This document shows positions 7,546 to 15,683 of a stretch of 64,000 nucleotides of DNA, one piece after another. Position 1 is the first letter of the stretch, and the number at the start of each line of letters is the position of its first letter. Under the pieces are notes generated by a model, which was given only the letters and a program-made list of their open reading frames with translations, had not been told where the DNA came from and ran no database searches. Position numbers and translations under genes: made by a program. Source of the stretch: Leptospira ryugenii (GTDB lineage: Bacteria > Spirochaetota > Leptospiria > Leptospirales > Leptospiraceae); assembly GCF_003114855.1 (NCBI RefSeq), contig NZ_BFBB01000003.1, positions 127,077 through 191,076 of the forward strand, written 5' to 3'.

Positions 7546-8217
7546 ATGAGGCAAATTATTTTCTTCTTGGTTTTTCTGTTCAGTTTTGGTTTGCTCCTTT
7601 CTCAAACCAATTTCCAGAAGGGTGATCCTGTTTATGCTCAGTGGCAAGGTGGCGCTCATTACAAAGCTACGATAATCCGAAAGGAAGGAGAAAATTACGA
7701 AGTCCAATGGCAAGATGGATCTTCTCCAACGATTCTATCACCTAACGAAATCAAACCCAGGAAAAACCATGGCTTGGACCGATCGCAAATCGGCGATTGG
7801 GATATTACCGATGAAGGCCCTAAAGATCCAAATGCAATTACACTTTGGGAAGTATTGCCAATTTCGAGTTTAAAAGCCGGAAAAGCAATTTATGCAAAAT
7901 ATCTAAATGGTCTTTATTACAAAGCTTTCGAATTAGAAACAAAGGGCAAACTGATCCTTGTTCGCTGGGAAGATAACTCGGGAGAGATGTGGGTGGATAG
8001 CGTTAAGCCGAGAAAGGGACACGGACTGACGGCAGACTTGATTGGTGACAGAGAATTGACGGCAGCCGAAAAAGCAGCCAATCAAAGAGCCAAGGAAGCC
8101 AATGCGGCAAAGTATGAGGTTTCTTGTTCTAAATTCCGGACGAGGATGGATTGTATGAGAAGTTTAGATCCATGTGCATGGAATGACCGATCTGGCTGTT
8201 CCTACAGAGGATACTAA
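7546..8217 (+). CDS. secreted protein with two tandem Tudor-like repeats and a Cys-rich tail
   Basis: 223 residues. The signal peptide is about residues 1-19 (IIFFLVFLFSFGLLLSQ). Two related modules follow. The first (about 22-88) has GDPVYAQWQGGAHYKATI and ends IKPRKNHGL....IGD. The second (about 108-170) has GKAIYAKYLNGLYYKAFEL and ends VKPRKGHGL....IGD. The pattern W/Y-x-G-x-YYKA then V-x-W-x-DG resembles Tudor/agenet-like beta barrels. The C-terminus carries C-x6-C-x7-C-x8-C, likely disulfide-bonded. GGGGG precedes the ATG. A binding rather than enzymatic role is likely, but the ligand is unknown. Confidence 0.75.
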   Translation: MRQIIFFLVFLFSFGLLLSQTNFQKGDPVYAQWQGGAHYKATIIRKEGENYEVQWQDGSSPTILSPNEIKPRKNHGLDRSQIGDWDITDEGPKDPNAITLWEVLPISSLKAGKAIYAKYLNGLYYKAFELETKGKLILVRWEDNSGEMWVDSVKPRKGHGLTADLIGDRELTAAEKAANQRAKEANAAKYEVSCSKFRTRMDCMRSLDPCAWNDRSGCSYRGY

Positions 8218-8318
8218 TACTCATAACTAGACCGAACTACATAATTTACTTTTGGGATCGATGAGTATGCGACCAAGTCATCGAATATATCAAATTTAGT
8301 AAGGACGAGACCTTGCCT

Positions 8319-9065
8319 ATGAAGATCCCTGTTTCGCTTCTTTTTCGTTTTGCACACTTCTTCACGAAAGACAATTTTTACCTTTCATTTCTTTTAGTAT
8401 TACTTTCCAACTCGGTCCCACTCCTAGGTGTACTTTTTTTAAAATGGTCGATCATCAAAATCCTCTACGCTTACACAATAGAAAGTATCATCCTTGTCCT
8501 TTTTGGTTTACCTAAAATTTTGACCGCAAAACTAAAGTTTCCGAAAAAGAAATGGGAACAAAATCTTGGAAGCAAGGAATTTGAAAGTACAGCTCTCATG
8601 GGGATTGCCATGTTTGCTTTTTTAGGAGCGCATCTAGCACTTTTATTGCCATTGATTCATGCGCTTCTCGGAGGAAATGGGTATGACAGTTATTATGCGT
8701 TCTTTAAAACCGAACTCTTGAGTATACCGATTGAGCAGAGTCTATCATTTGAGATTCTCTTCCTGAATTCTTTTCTATTGAATATGTTTTTATCCATAAT
8801 TTCTCAAGGAGAATCCTTATTTCTTTTTTTCAAAACCAAGGAGTTTCTGACGTTCAACCATGAGCACTTTGTTGACCAAATGGTACTCCGAATTGGCTTT
8901 GCGCAAGGCACTTTACTGTTTTCACTTCCCATATTACTTTTTGCCCTTTGGTTATTTCCAAAAAGTTTGGCTCCTGTTCTTTGCTCTCTTTGGGTATTAT
9001 TCAAATTATTCATTGATCTCATTTATCTTTATAATCGATTCCACAAAGAGAAATCACAAGTATGA
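8319..9065 (+). CDS. DUF6498-like integral membrane protein
   Basis: 248 residues from ATG 8319 (a TTG two codons upstream is the alternative; AAGGACGAG lies just before). About six hydrophobic segments are visible, including YLSFLLVLLSNSVPLLGVLF, IESIILVLFGLPKIL, MGIAMFAFLGAHLALLLPLI and late helices near LLFSLPILLFALWLF. The spacing and the N-terminal arrangement resemble the DUF6498 family, for which no function is established. The downstream gene converges, its stop only 6 bp away. Confidence 0.6.
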   Translation: MKIPVSLLFRFAHFFTKDNFYLSFLLVLLSNSVPLLGVLFLKWSIIKILYAYTIESIILVLFGLPKILTAKLKFPKKKWEQNLGSKEFESTALMGIAMFAFLGAHLALLLPLIHALLGGNGYDSYYAFFKTELLSIPIEQSLSFEILFLNSFLLNMFLSIISQGESLFLFFKTKEFLTFNHEHFVDQMVLRIGFAQGTLLFSLPILLFALWLFPKSLAPVLCSLWVLFKLFIDLIYLYNRFHKEKSQV

Positions 9066-9070
9066 TGTAA

Positions 9071-9472
9071 CTAAGAAAAAACAAGAATTATGGACGCAAT
9101 GAGTTCGATAGCTCCATAAAACGCTGGTAATTTGGCGATGGAACGATCCATCGCTGCACTGACCATCCTTCCCAAAGACATTCCAAACAAAGCGAGTGCG
9201 ACAGTTATGCAGACTCCATTCCGAATCTCTGGTATACAATAGGCAAGGATCAATGCTAGCGACATACACAAACCAAATCCTCCATACACGGCGCGCACTT
9301 CATTTTTTCCGGAGGCCGTTAGCTCTGAAATCCCGAACTGCTTTGTGATCCAAACTGGATTCGGAAATGCAGATATTCCCATACCAGCGAACAAAAAACT
9401 CACAAAAAGCAAAAAAGTATCACTTCCGAGAGGATGACTAGAGATAATAATTTTTAAAGAGTTCCATTCCAT
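9071..9472 (-). CDS. DUF4345-like membrane protein
   Basis: 133 residues, four hydrophobic segments. The centre EVRAVYGGFGLCMSLALILA matches the DUF4345 signature, in which a conserved N/E-x-R-A-x-YGG lies between helices two and three. Function is unknown. It converges with the preceding membrane protein gene and diverges from the HD-domain gene, with a 160-bp gap holding a dyad at 9590-9609. Confidence 0.75.
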   Translation of the reverse strand: MEWNSLKIIISSHPLGSDTFLLFVSFLFAGMGISAFPNPVWITKQFGISELTASGKNEVRAVYGGFGLCMSLALILAYCIPEIRNGVCITVALALFGMSLGRMVSAAMDRSIAKLPAFYGAIELIASIILVFS

Positions 9473-9589
9473 ACTTACACTTTATACCAAGGCTCAAAAG
9501 AAAATTGTATGTATCTGCTACGAGTCAATTTTACATCGGCAAAAATAATTCTTCAAATAGCAGATTTTTACAAGTATTCTTTTGCAAGG

Positions 9590-9609
9590 GGATTAAAATC
9601 TTTTAATCC
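9590..9609. promoter_or_regulatory. 20-bp inverted repeat upstream of the HD-domain operon
   Basis: GGATTAAAA (9590-9598), TC, TTTTAATCC (9601-9609): 9-bp perfect arms with a two-base centre, 23 bases before the TTG start of the HD-domain gene. The position suits an operator. No regulator is proven; the AraC gene at the end of the group is a candidate, although AraC proteins more often bind direct repeats. Confidence 0.45.
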
Positions 9610-9632
9610 AATTCAAACAGAGAGGAATCTAT

Positions 9633-10223
9633 TTGGAAACTATACCAGACTCAAAAATTGTCAAGGAAGCCCACAGTATCGTTAAACACGCACTTAATGA
9701 AAATATATATAACCACTCAATGAGAGTTTATCAACTTGGTTTATTGTATGGAAAAATAAAACAAATCCCCTTTGATTTGGAAGAGCTCTGTCTGGTTTCT
9801 TTGTTTCATGATATTGGATTGAATGAGCAGTATAGACAAAAAGGAAAATCTTTCCAAATCGGATCTTCTTCCACACTAAGGGAGTATTTAAAATCCGAAA
9901 CCAAACTGCCAATAACAAGGATCAATGCCATGATGGAAGCCATTGATTTCCATTTTCTACTGAAACCTCGTTGGGAAAAAGGAGAACTTGCAGGACTCTT
10001 ACAAACGGCGGCTCATATGGACGTATTAGGACGTAACTCCTCTAGCATACCTCGTGTGGATCGGAAACGCATAGTAAACCATTATCCCAAAAAAAGATTC
10101 TTCCTCGAGTTTAATCTTTGTTTGATAAAGTCATTTACCAGCGTGAACAGTGTCATTGGACTCTTCTCTCCAGAAAAATGTTGTGATGACAACCACTATC
10201 TAAAAGCAGAGAATCTCGCATGA
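9633..10223 (+). CDS. HD-domain protein (predicted phosphohydrolase or hydratase)
   Basis: 196 residues. HD-superfamily metal ligands are visible: NHSMRVYQLGLLY (first His), SLFHDIGL (HD pair) and later AIDFHFLL and AAHMDVLG. The pattern resembles small HD hydrolases such as cyanamide-hydratase-like proteins; the substrate is unknown. Start: TTG 9633 with AGAGGA six bases upstream; no ATG fits. Its stop overlaps the ATG of the FAD-monooxygenase remnant (ATGA at 10220-10223), showing translational coupling and one operon with the following hydrolase and probably the AraC gene. Confidence 0.8.
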   Translation: METIPDSKIVKEAHSIVKHALNENIYNHSMRVYQLGLLYGKIKQIPFDLEELCLVSLFHDIGLNEQYRQKGKSFQIGSSSTLREYLKSETKLPITRINAMMEAIDFHFLLKPRWEKGELAGLLQTAAHMDVLGRNSSSIPRVDRKRIVNHYPKKRFFLEFNLCLIKSFTSVNSVIGLFSPEKCCDDNHYLKAENLA

Positions 10224-11347
10224 TATCGATTATAGGCGGAGGAATTGGTGGTCTTAGCTTAGCAAATGCCCTCCAATCATTCGGTATAGACTTTAAATTA
10301 TATGAGTAGGCAAGTGCATTTACAGATGTTGGCGCAGGGATTGGTCTAGGCGAAAATGCCTTAGCGATATTGGAAATGCTAAATCTAAAAACGGATATTG
10401 TAAAAAATGGCTTTTCCATTCAAACTGCGAGAAGAACAGACAAGAAGGGAAAAACGATTCGAGTTTTACCCATTGAGAATGCGGGCGTATGTATACATAG
10501 AATGAACTTAATAAATATTCTGCACAAAAACATAAATCCAAAAAATATCTTTTTAGAGCAGAAACTCCATTCTTGGGAAAAGGACCGCGACCATTATAAC
10601 CTTTATTTTGCGAATGGTAACACCATAAAAACAAAATGTGTAATTGCCTGTGATGGCATCAATTCACAGGTACGAACGAAACTTTTTCCTCAAATCCAAA
10701 AACGTTATTCTGGTCAAACTATTTGGCGAGGGATTTCCAAAGTAAATCTGGATCTGGTATTTAAAAGCAGTTATATTGAATTTTGGGGAGACAACCTAAG
10801 ATTTGCTACTATTCCTATCTCTGAAGAATCGTATTATTGGTATGCAGTAAAGGAATCAAAAGAAGGAGAAGTTGATAATCAATTATCTATAAAACAAGAC
10901 TTAAGTATTCTGTTCGGTGATTTTCATCCGAGCATCAAAAGAGTTATCGAAAACTCCCTAAACATTCAGCGAAATGATATGTATGATATATTGCCGCATA
11001 CGTTTCCATGGCATTCAGGTCAAATTGTTTTCCTTGGTGATGCCATACATGCAACAACTCCCAATTTGGCGCAAGGAGGTTGCCAAGCGATCGAAGATGC
11101 GTATACACTTGCAAAGATCATTTCGAAAGTGGGAATCGCAAGAGAAGCATTTGAACTGTACTTGGAATTACGGAAAGCTAAGGTTTTCCAGATTGTCAAA
11201 CAATCATGGAAGTATGGAAAGTTTTCACACCCGAAGAACATACTATTGGAATACTTCACAAAATTTGTATTGCAAGTCCTGCCAGATTCCTACTTTCTAA
11301 AACAACACCAGTCTATTGTAGATTTATGTTATCTCAAAAAAATTTAA
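10220..11347 (+). pseudogene. FAD-dependent monooxygenase, interrupted by an amber codon
   Basis: Frame from ATG 10220: MISIIGGGIGGLSLANALQS is the Rossmann GxGxxG FAD site, but codon 30 (10307-10309) is TAG, right after LYE. Family members have E-Q/R-A here, so CAG to TAG is the simplest reading. After it the frame is intact to the end: a GAGIGLGENALAILE region and the second FAD motif GDAIHATTPNLAQGGCQAIE. The total of 375 residues is full length for UbiH/salicylate-hydroxylase-type enzymes. A downstream restart at ATG 10370 would lack the FAD-binding loop. The gene overlaps the HD gene by four bases and precedes a hydrolase gene by 43 bp. Confidence 0.85.
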
Positions 11348-11390
11348 AATTACAAATCAAAAGGACAAGAATCCTTTACAGGACGGTTTT

Positions 11391-12326
11391 ATGAAAAATA
11401 GATTTTATTCTGAATTAACCTATTGGAAAAAATTCAACCCGATGTTTCCCGATAACATGAAGATAGACGATCGTGATCCACCGGAAGAGTTTTATCTACC
11501 TTGGAACGAAAACAGAATCCATATCGACAGTCGGACTCCTTCCGAATACAAAGGGACAATCATCTTTGTACATGGAGTTGCCAGTAACGGTCGCATCCTT
11601 TCTCATGCATCTAGATTCCTATCTGATTTGGGATATCGTGTTCTATCACCTGACTTGCCTGGCTACGGACTCTCTGAAATATCATCCTCCACGGAAATTA
11701 ATTATCCTTTGTGGTTGAGCTGCATCAATCATGTTGTGGATTGGGCTTCTAAACAAAATGCAAAACCAATATTTCTTTTTGGATTTAGCTTGGGAGGCAT
11801 TGTAAGCTACGATGTGGCGGCCTTAAATACAAAAATCCGAGGAATCATCGTTACAACTCTGATTAGCTTGAGTGATCCAGAAGTTAGGTTGTACGGATTC
11901 AAAAATAAATGGATCGCAAAATATGGCGCCTTCGGACTTTCTTTTTTGAAAAACTTTCTTCGAATCAAAAAGATCAAAATCAAAAACTTTGCTAAGGTAA
12001 ATCTAATTTCGAACAATCAGGAGTTTTCGAAAGTCTTTATGAGGGACCCTTTCAGCGGAGGAAACTCTGTCTATATCTCCTTCCTTCAAAGTATTTTCTC
12101 CATAAAACCTGCGTTAGAGCCAGAAAGATTCAAAATACCTATTTTACTTGCCCACCCTTCCAAGGACCTCTGGACTCCAACCCACCTGAGCCTTAAACTC
12201 TTTGATAGAATACCCTCCACAAAATATTTTGTAGATTTAGAGAACTGTGGACATGCACCGTTAGAAGAACCAGGAATCCAAACCTTGCAAACTGCCATTC
12301 AGGATTTTTTAGTTCGATATACATAA
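11391..12326 (+). CDS. alpha/beta hydrolase
   Basis: 311 residues with the alpha/beta-hydrolase order: oxyanion region IIFVHGVASNGR, DLPGYGLSE, nucleophile elbow GFSLGG (Ser), then an acid in HPSKDLWTP and the catalytic His in CGHAPLEEP. Cap helices lie between. AGGACGG precedes the ATG. It follows the FAD-monooxygenase remnant closely, so the HD, monooxygenase and hydrolase probably formed one catabolic route. Monooxygenase plus hydrolase pairs often open ring or ester intermediates, but no substrate can be assigned. Confidence 0.85.
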   Translation: MKNRFYSELTYWKKFNPMFPDNMKIDDRDPPEEFYLPWNENRIHIDSRTPSEYKGTIIFVHGVASNGRILSHASRFLSDLGYRVLSPDLPGYGLSEISSSTEINYPLWLSCINHVVDWASKQNAKPIFLFGFSLGGIVSYDVAALNTKIRGIIVTTLISLSDPEVRLYGFKNKWIAKYGAFGLSFLKNFLRIKKIKIKNFAKVNLISNNQEFSKVFMRDPFSGGNSVYISFLQSIFSIKPALEPERFKIPILLAHPSKDLWTPTHLSLKLFDRIPSTKYFVDLENCGHAPLEEPGIQTLQTAIQDFLVRYT

Positions 12327-12389
12327 AGTATTTTTAAAACTAGTCTATGTCAGGTGGGATATTCAAATTCAAGTTGGAAATTCATTTTT

Positions 12390-13190
12390 ATGCAAGATCT
12401 ACTTTTTATGAAACAGAAAGATTCCATGATTTCCAATGGTCCAATGAACGAAAAATACATCTACCTTGGCAAACAAGAGCTCCTCTACATGGGAAAGATA
12501 TTGTCTCTTTCCGTCCACTCTCATATTACTTGGACACTGTGTTTGCCCTTGCAAGGCGAAATTAGATACCAATCAAAAGATGAAACTTACAAAACGAAAA
12601 AAGCTTTCCTGATTCCTCCTAAAGTGGACCACCAAATAGAAGGATACGGCTCGTATCTCGCATTTGTTTTTTTCGAGAAGTACTCTCCGTACGCTCCAGT
12701 GATATCCGAAGGTTCTAAAATTATAAATCTCGATGAAAGAGAACTTTTACCCTTGAAAGAAGCACTTACCGAATTGATGCAACAGAAAGATAAAGCAAAA
12801 CATAATCTTACTTTTATATTAGATAATTTGCATATCCCTATCCAAAGAAAATCAATATTGGATGATCGTATTCTTTTGGTCCAAAAACTCCTAGTCCAAA
12901 AGGATTTAGAAACACAGATATCCCTTGTGGAACTAGCCTCCTCCGTTGGGCTTTCCGAATCACGATTGAGCCATCTCTTCAAAGAACAAATGGGAATCCC
13001 AATTTCATCGTATAGGGTCTGGATACGGATTCGGAATTTAGCAGATGCATTGAAAAAAAATCCGAAACTTACATTTGCTGCACATTCCTCTGGATTTTTT
13101 GATTCCTCTCATTTGCATCGAGTCTTCAAACAATACTTTGGAATCAATCCTAAGAATGTATTCTTAAATTCTCTCGTACATTGGATTTAG
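12390..13190 (+). CDS. AraC-family transcriptional regulator
   Basis: The frame is open from GTG 12354. ATG 12390 is used here; ATG 12408 or 12426 are also possible, since no strong ribosome site decides it. The N-terminal half is cupin-like (SVHSHITWTLCLPLQGEI, AFLIPPKVDHQIEGYG). The C-terminal about 100 residues hold the two helix-turn-helix motifs: SLVELASSVGLSESRLSHLF and FAAHSSGFFDSSHLHRVFKQ. The gene is on the same strand as the HD / monooxygenase / hydrolase group and starts within about 65 bp of its end, so it is a likely local regulator. Confidence 0.85.
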   Translation: MQDLLFMKQKDSMISNGPMNEKYIYLGKQELLYMGKILSLSVHSHITWTLCLPLQGEIRYQSKDETYKTKKAFLIPPKVDHQIEGYGSYLAFVFFEKYSPYAPVISEGSKIINLDERELLPLKEALTELMQQKDKAKHNLTFILDNLHIPIQRKSILDDRILLVQKLLVQKDLETQISLVELASSVGLSESRLSHLFKEQMGIPISSYRVWIRIRNLADALKKNPKLTFAAHSSGFFDSSHLHRVFKQYFGINPKNVFLNSLVHWI

Positions 13191-13260
13191 GTCCACGAGC
13201 CAATGGAAAGATACTTCAGGATATTTCGAGTAGAATCTGATTTTTATACAGAAATCGTAT

Positions 13261-13283
13261 CGAAAACACGATCCGTGTTTCCG
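13261..13283. promoter_or_regulatory. 23-bp inverted repeat upstream of a small membrane-protein gene
   Basis: CGAAAACACG (13261-13270), ATC, CGTGTTTCCG (13274-13283): 10-base arms with one mismatch, 32 bases before ATG 13316. It could be an operator or a small hairpin. No T-run follows, so a terminator is less likely. Confidence 0.35.
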
Positions 13284-13315
13284 GTAGCAGATTTATACAA
13301 TTTTTTTTGTAGCGA

Positions 13316-13720
13316 ATGGATTATTATGAAACGATGATACCAAAAGATATTTTGATTTCCCTCTCCTTTATCATCACAGGGATTATCCATGCACTGCCAG
13401 TCTACGGCGCAATTGGGAACCAGGCTCTAGAAAAACTCTATGGCTTACCAATCCAAGATCCTAATCTTTTGATTTTACTTAGGCACCGCGCCATATTATT
13501 CGGAATTGTATCTTGTGTATGTTTCCTTGCCGCTTTTGAGCCTAATTACAGAAATTTAGGATTTTTGATTGGGTATATAAGTGTCCTATCCTTTCTCTGG
13601 ATGGTATGGCAATCCAATGGGACAAACGAGAAAATCCAACGTGTCTTTGCAATGGACATTGTGGCTCTCTTGAGTTTAGTTGTTGGAAACGTCTTTGCTG
13701 TAATCCCATTCAAAGGATGA
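13316..13720 (+). CDS. small membrane protein of unknown function
   Basis: 134 residues with four hydrophobic segments: ILISLSFIITGIIHALPVYG, the stretch HRAILFGIVSCVCFLAAF, LGFLIGYISVLSFLWMVW and VALLSLVVGNVFAVIPF. The conserved look of GIIHALPVYGAIG followed by RHRAILFG is shared with small uncharacterised membrane proteins sometimes labelled as phosphopantetheine adenylyltransferase by mistake. No function can be given. ATG 13334 is an alternative start. Its stop is one base from the stop of the convergent DJ-1-like gene. Confidence 0.6.
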   Translation: MDYYETMIPKDILISLSFIITGIIHALPVYGAIGNQALEKLYGLPIQDPNLLILLRHRAILFGIVSCVCFLAAFEPNYRNLGFLIGYISVLSFLWMVWQSNGTNEKIQRVFAMDIVALLSLVVGNVFAVIPFKG

Positions 13721-13721
13721 A

Positions 13722-14882
13722 CTAGCGATAGTCCAGGAGGGCTCGCACTATTTTCTCGAAGTCTTTTCCTTCCTTTTTTTGGATTTCGGAAAGGCAAATC
13801 GAAAAGATGTAAGATGCCTCCTCCTTAGTATAAAGAATCCAATTCGCATTTGTAGATTTGTTTGCCCAATCAGGCTTGCCATTAAGGCTATGGATCTCGT
13901 CAAACGGAAAGGAAGAGTCGAGCTTTGTAGGGAAAAATACAAGCCCTCCTTTAGATAGAACATAGGATTTTTGCTGTGTAAAGGTATCTATTGATTCAGG
14001 AAAGGTTCTAGCATTCGAATCCAATATTGCAGCTAACATAAATTCATCGATTCCATCCTCCAAAAAAACACCAATTCTTTTATTATCCCTCAGAAAAACT
14101 TTTTTAAAAATTTCGAAATAGGCATCAAAATCCAAAGAAGCATTTGCTCCTCTTCTAACTAAATCCATATGCGGATACTTTATCTTTGCTTTAGTTTTTT
14201 CATAGACACCATCACCATATAAATCTTTGATTATGTATAATGTACCGTCTACTGCATTGCTGACACCTGCTGTGCTCACCTTCTTTCCTTTGGCTGTCAT
14301 ACTAACCCCATTTACCCAAAGTGGTTTATCATAGTAAGTTTGAAAGCGTTCCAAGTCCAGAGAATGAGTGGTAAGTGGAACACCATCAAACATGCCAGTT
14401 TCTGCAGCGGTGAGAGAGCCATCACAGATCGAAAGTAGATACGGATCATCCCTTTTTTGTTTTTGGATCCATTGAATCAATGTTTGGTTATGATCAGACG
14501 GAACCATCGCAGATAAATTGGGTATAATCAGAACATCGACTTTCTTTCGCAAACTGTCAAATTCCGCGACGGAATAATGTGGCATCACCGATAGACCTTT
14601 GAAAAGTGGGATAGGCTTCTTTTCCTGTGCCACAATGTACACATTGGCCTGTTTTGTTTCTTGGAATAGAGAATAGGGAGCGAGCAAATCAAATATCTCT
14701 GTGCCTTGGGTATCCGCGACCAAGACAATGTTTTTCCTACCAACTACATCTTCTACTCTGCTTTGTAAATCTGGTAGGTCTCCCTCTATAGTATGCCATG
14801 TCGAAAAATCAAAGATGGGTTTCAACTTCCAAAGAAAAAATCCCAAAAAGCATAGCAGAAAGAAAGTGGTATATCGGTTCAT
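13722..14882 (-). CDS. membrane-anchored DJ-1/PfpI (ThiJ) superfamily protein
   Basis: 386 residues. One N-terminal membrane segment (TTFFLLCFLGFFLWKL) is followed by a DJ-1/PfpI-like domain at about 50-230: NIVLVADTQGTEIFDLLAPY, VDVLIIPNLSAM and the nucleophile elbow LLSICDGSL with Cys in the expected place. Relatives with an AraC helix-turn-helix carry this domain as a sensor; no DNA-binding part is seen here. The C-terminal about 150 residues are unassigned. It is preceded by a 55-residue ORF 53 bp upstream on the same strand and so may be controlled by the palindrome at 15102-15131. Confidence 0.75.
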   Translation of the reverse strand: MNRYTTFFLLCFLGFFLWKLKPIFDFSTWHTIEGDLPDLQSRVEDVVGRKNIVLVADTQGTEIFDLLAPYSLFQETKQANVYIVAQEKKPIPLFKGLSVMPHYSVAEFDSLRKKVDVLIIPNLSAMVPSDHNQTLIQWIQKQKRDDPYLLSICDGSLTAAETGMFDGVPLTTHSLDLERFQTYYDKPLWVNGVSMTAKGKKVSTAGVSNAVDGTLYIIKDLYGDGVYEKTKAKIKYPHMDLVRRGANASLDFDAYFEIFKKVFLRDNKRIGVFLEDGIDEFMLAAILDSNARTFPESIDTFTQQKSYVLSKGGLVFFPTKLDSSFPFDEIHSLNGKPDWANKSTNANWILYTKEEASYIFSICLSEIQKKEGKDFEKIVRALLDYR

Positions 14883-14935
14883 TCGCTCAGTAAAAAAGGG
14901 AGAGCAAAAAAAGAAAGAAGCTTATCAATACCCCA

Positions 14936-15103
14936 TCAGATCACCTTTGGCAAACGACCTTCTATCTCCGAGATGACGAAGAGCTGGTGGATCAAATCTT
15001 CAAAGCCCTCTCTTTCCTTGAGTTTCGCGATCTTTGACTCAAAACTTAGGGGCTTCACCTGTGGATGTAAGGACGCGCGGTTGCGGTAGAACGAAGAATC
15101 CAT
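14936..15103 (-). CDS. small ORF, 55 residues, unknown function
   Basis: The frame begins MDSSFYRNRASLHPQ and ends EIEGRLPKVI, with a charged helical middle (SKIAKLKEREGFEDLIHQL). I do not recognise it. Its ATG is at 15101-15103, at the edge of a perfect 30-bp palindrome. TTGACA (15140-15135 on this strand) and TATGAT (15117-15112) could be -35 and -10 boxes with 15-base spacing, placing the transcript start at or within a few bases of the ATG, so the mRNA may be leaderless. The DJ-1-like gene follows on the same strand. Confidence 0.45.
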   Translation of the reverse strand: MDSSFYRNRASLHPQVKPLSFESKIAKLKEREGFEDLIHQLFVISEIEGRLPKVI

Positions 15104-15131
15104 ACATACTAATCATATGATTAGTATGTAT
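15102..15131. promoter_or_regulatory. perfect 30-bp palindrome, candidate repressor operator
   Basis: Positions 15102-15131 are self-complementary over all 30 bases (core TACTAATCATATGATTAGTA). It lies between the stop of the membrane-protein gene at 15147 and the ATG of the 55-residue ORF, covering a possible -10 box, with TTGACA beside it. TetR- and MarR-type repressors use such sites. No TetR gene lies within the window near it. Confidence 0.65.
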
Positions 15132-15146
15132 TTGTCAAGTGCTTTC

Positions 15147-15569
15147 TCATTTAGAGCGAATGCGTGAGACCAAGACCAAAGCGCAATACGACATAGGCAG
15201 GTAAGCAAAAATGAGATCTACGAGTGTAAACCAGAGAGGACTCGGTAAATAGATCACATTGATAAGCCCACCAAGAAAAAATAAAAACCCAATCGCATAG
15301 GCACAAATCGATGCATGTTCTTTACGCAACATAGCAGCGATTAAACTCCCTAAAAATGTTCCGGATGCATGCGCAAGAAAAGGGAAGAGGAAGTTCTTGG
15401 GGAGAAAGAGATGCATAGAATCCCTCAATCCCTCCATAGTAGAAACATCCGCACCTTCAGGTGCTGGGATGAGGATCGTTCCTAGATTGAGAACGGTGAT
15501 ATTGAGAACACTTCCTAGTATCAATCCTAATAAAACGGAGCCAATGCCATACAATACGTTTTGAACCAT
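15147..15569 (-). CDS. membrane protein of unknown function
   Basis: 140 residues, four hydrophobic segments: VLYGIGSVLLGLILGSVLNI, FLAHASGTFLGSLIAAML, AYAIGFLFFLGGLINVIYL and FTLVDLIFAYLPMSYCALVL. The FLAHASGTFLGSLIAA part resembles uncharacterised small membrane proteins of other bacteria. It reads toward the 30-bp palindrome, which lies 16 bp past its stop. Confidence 0.65.
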   Translation of the reverse strand: MVQNVLYGIGSVLLGLILGSVLNITVLNLGTILIPAPEGADVSTMEGLRDSMHLFLPKNFLFPFLAHASGTFLGSLIAAMLRKEHASICAYAIGFLFFLGGLINVIYLPSPLWFTLVDLIFAYLPMSYCALVLVSRIRSK

Positions 15570-15683
15570 GGCGTTATGTTAGGATTTCATTTTTAATTTG
15601 GCAAGAGAATTCACGAATCAATCTTGTTTTTTTAAAATTAGCATGACAGTTTTTAAGCTAAGTGTTATTCTAAAGAGGCCAAT

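Noticed and set aside
1977..10309. Reassignment of TAG to Gln (alternative genetic code)
   Set aside because: TAG also closes intact genes in this window, and at least one affected gene carries a second defect, so ordinary decay explains the data.
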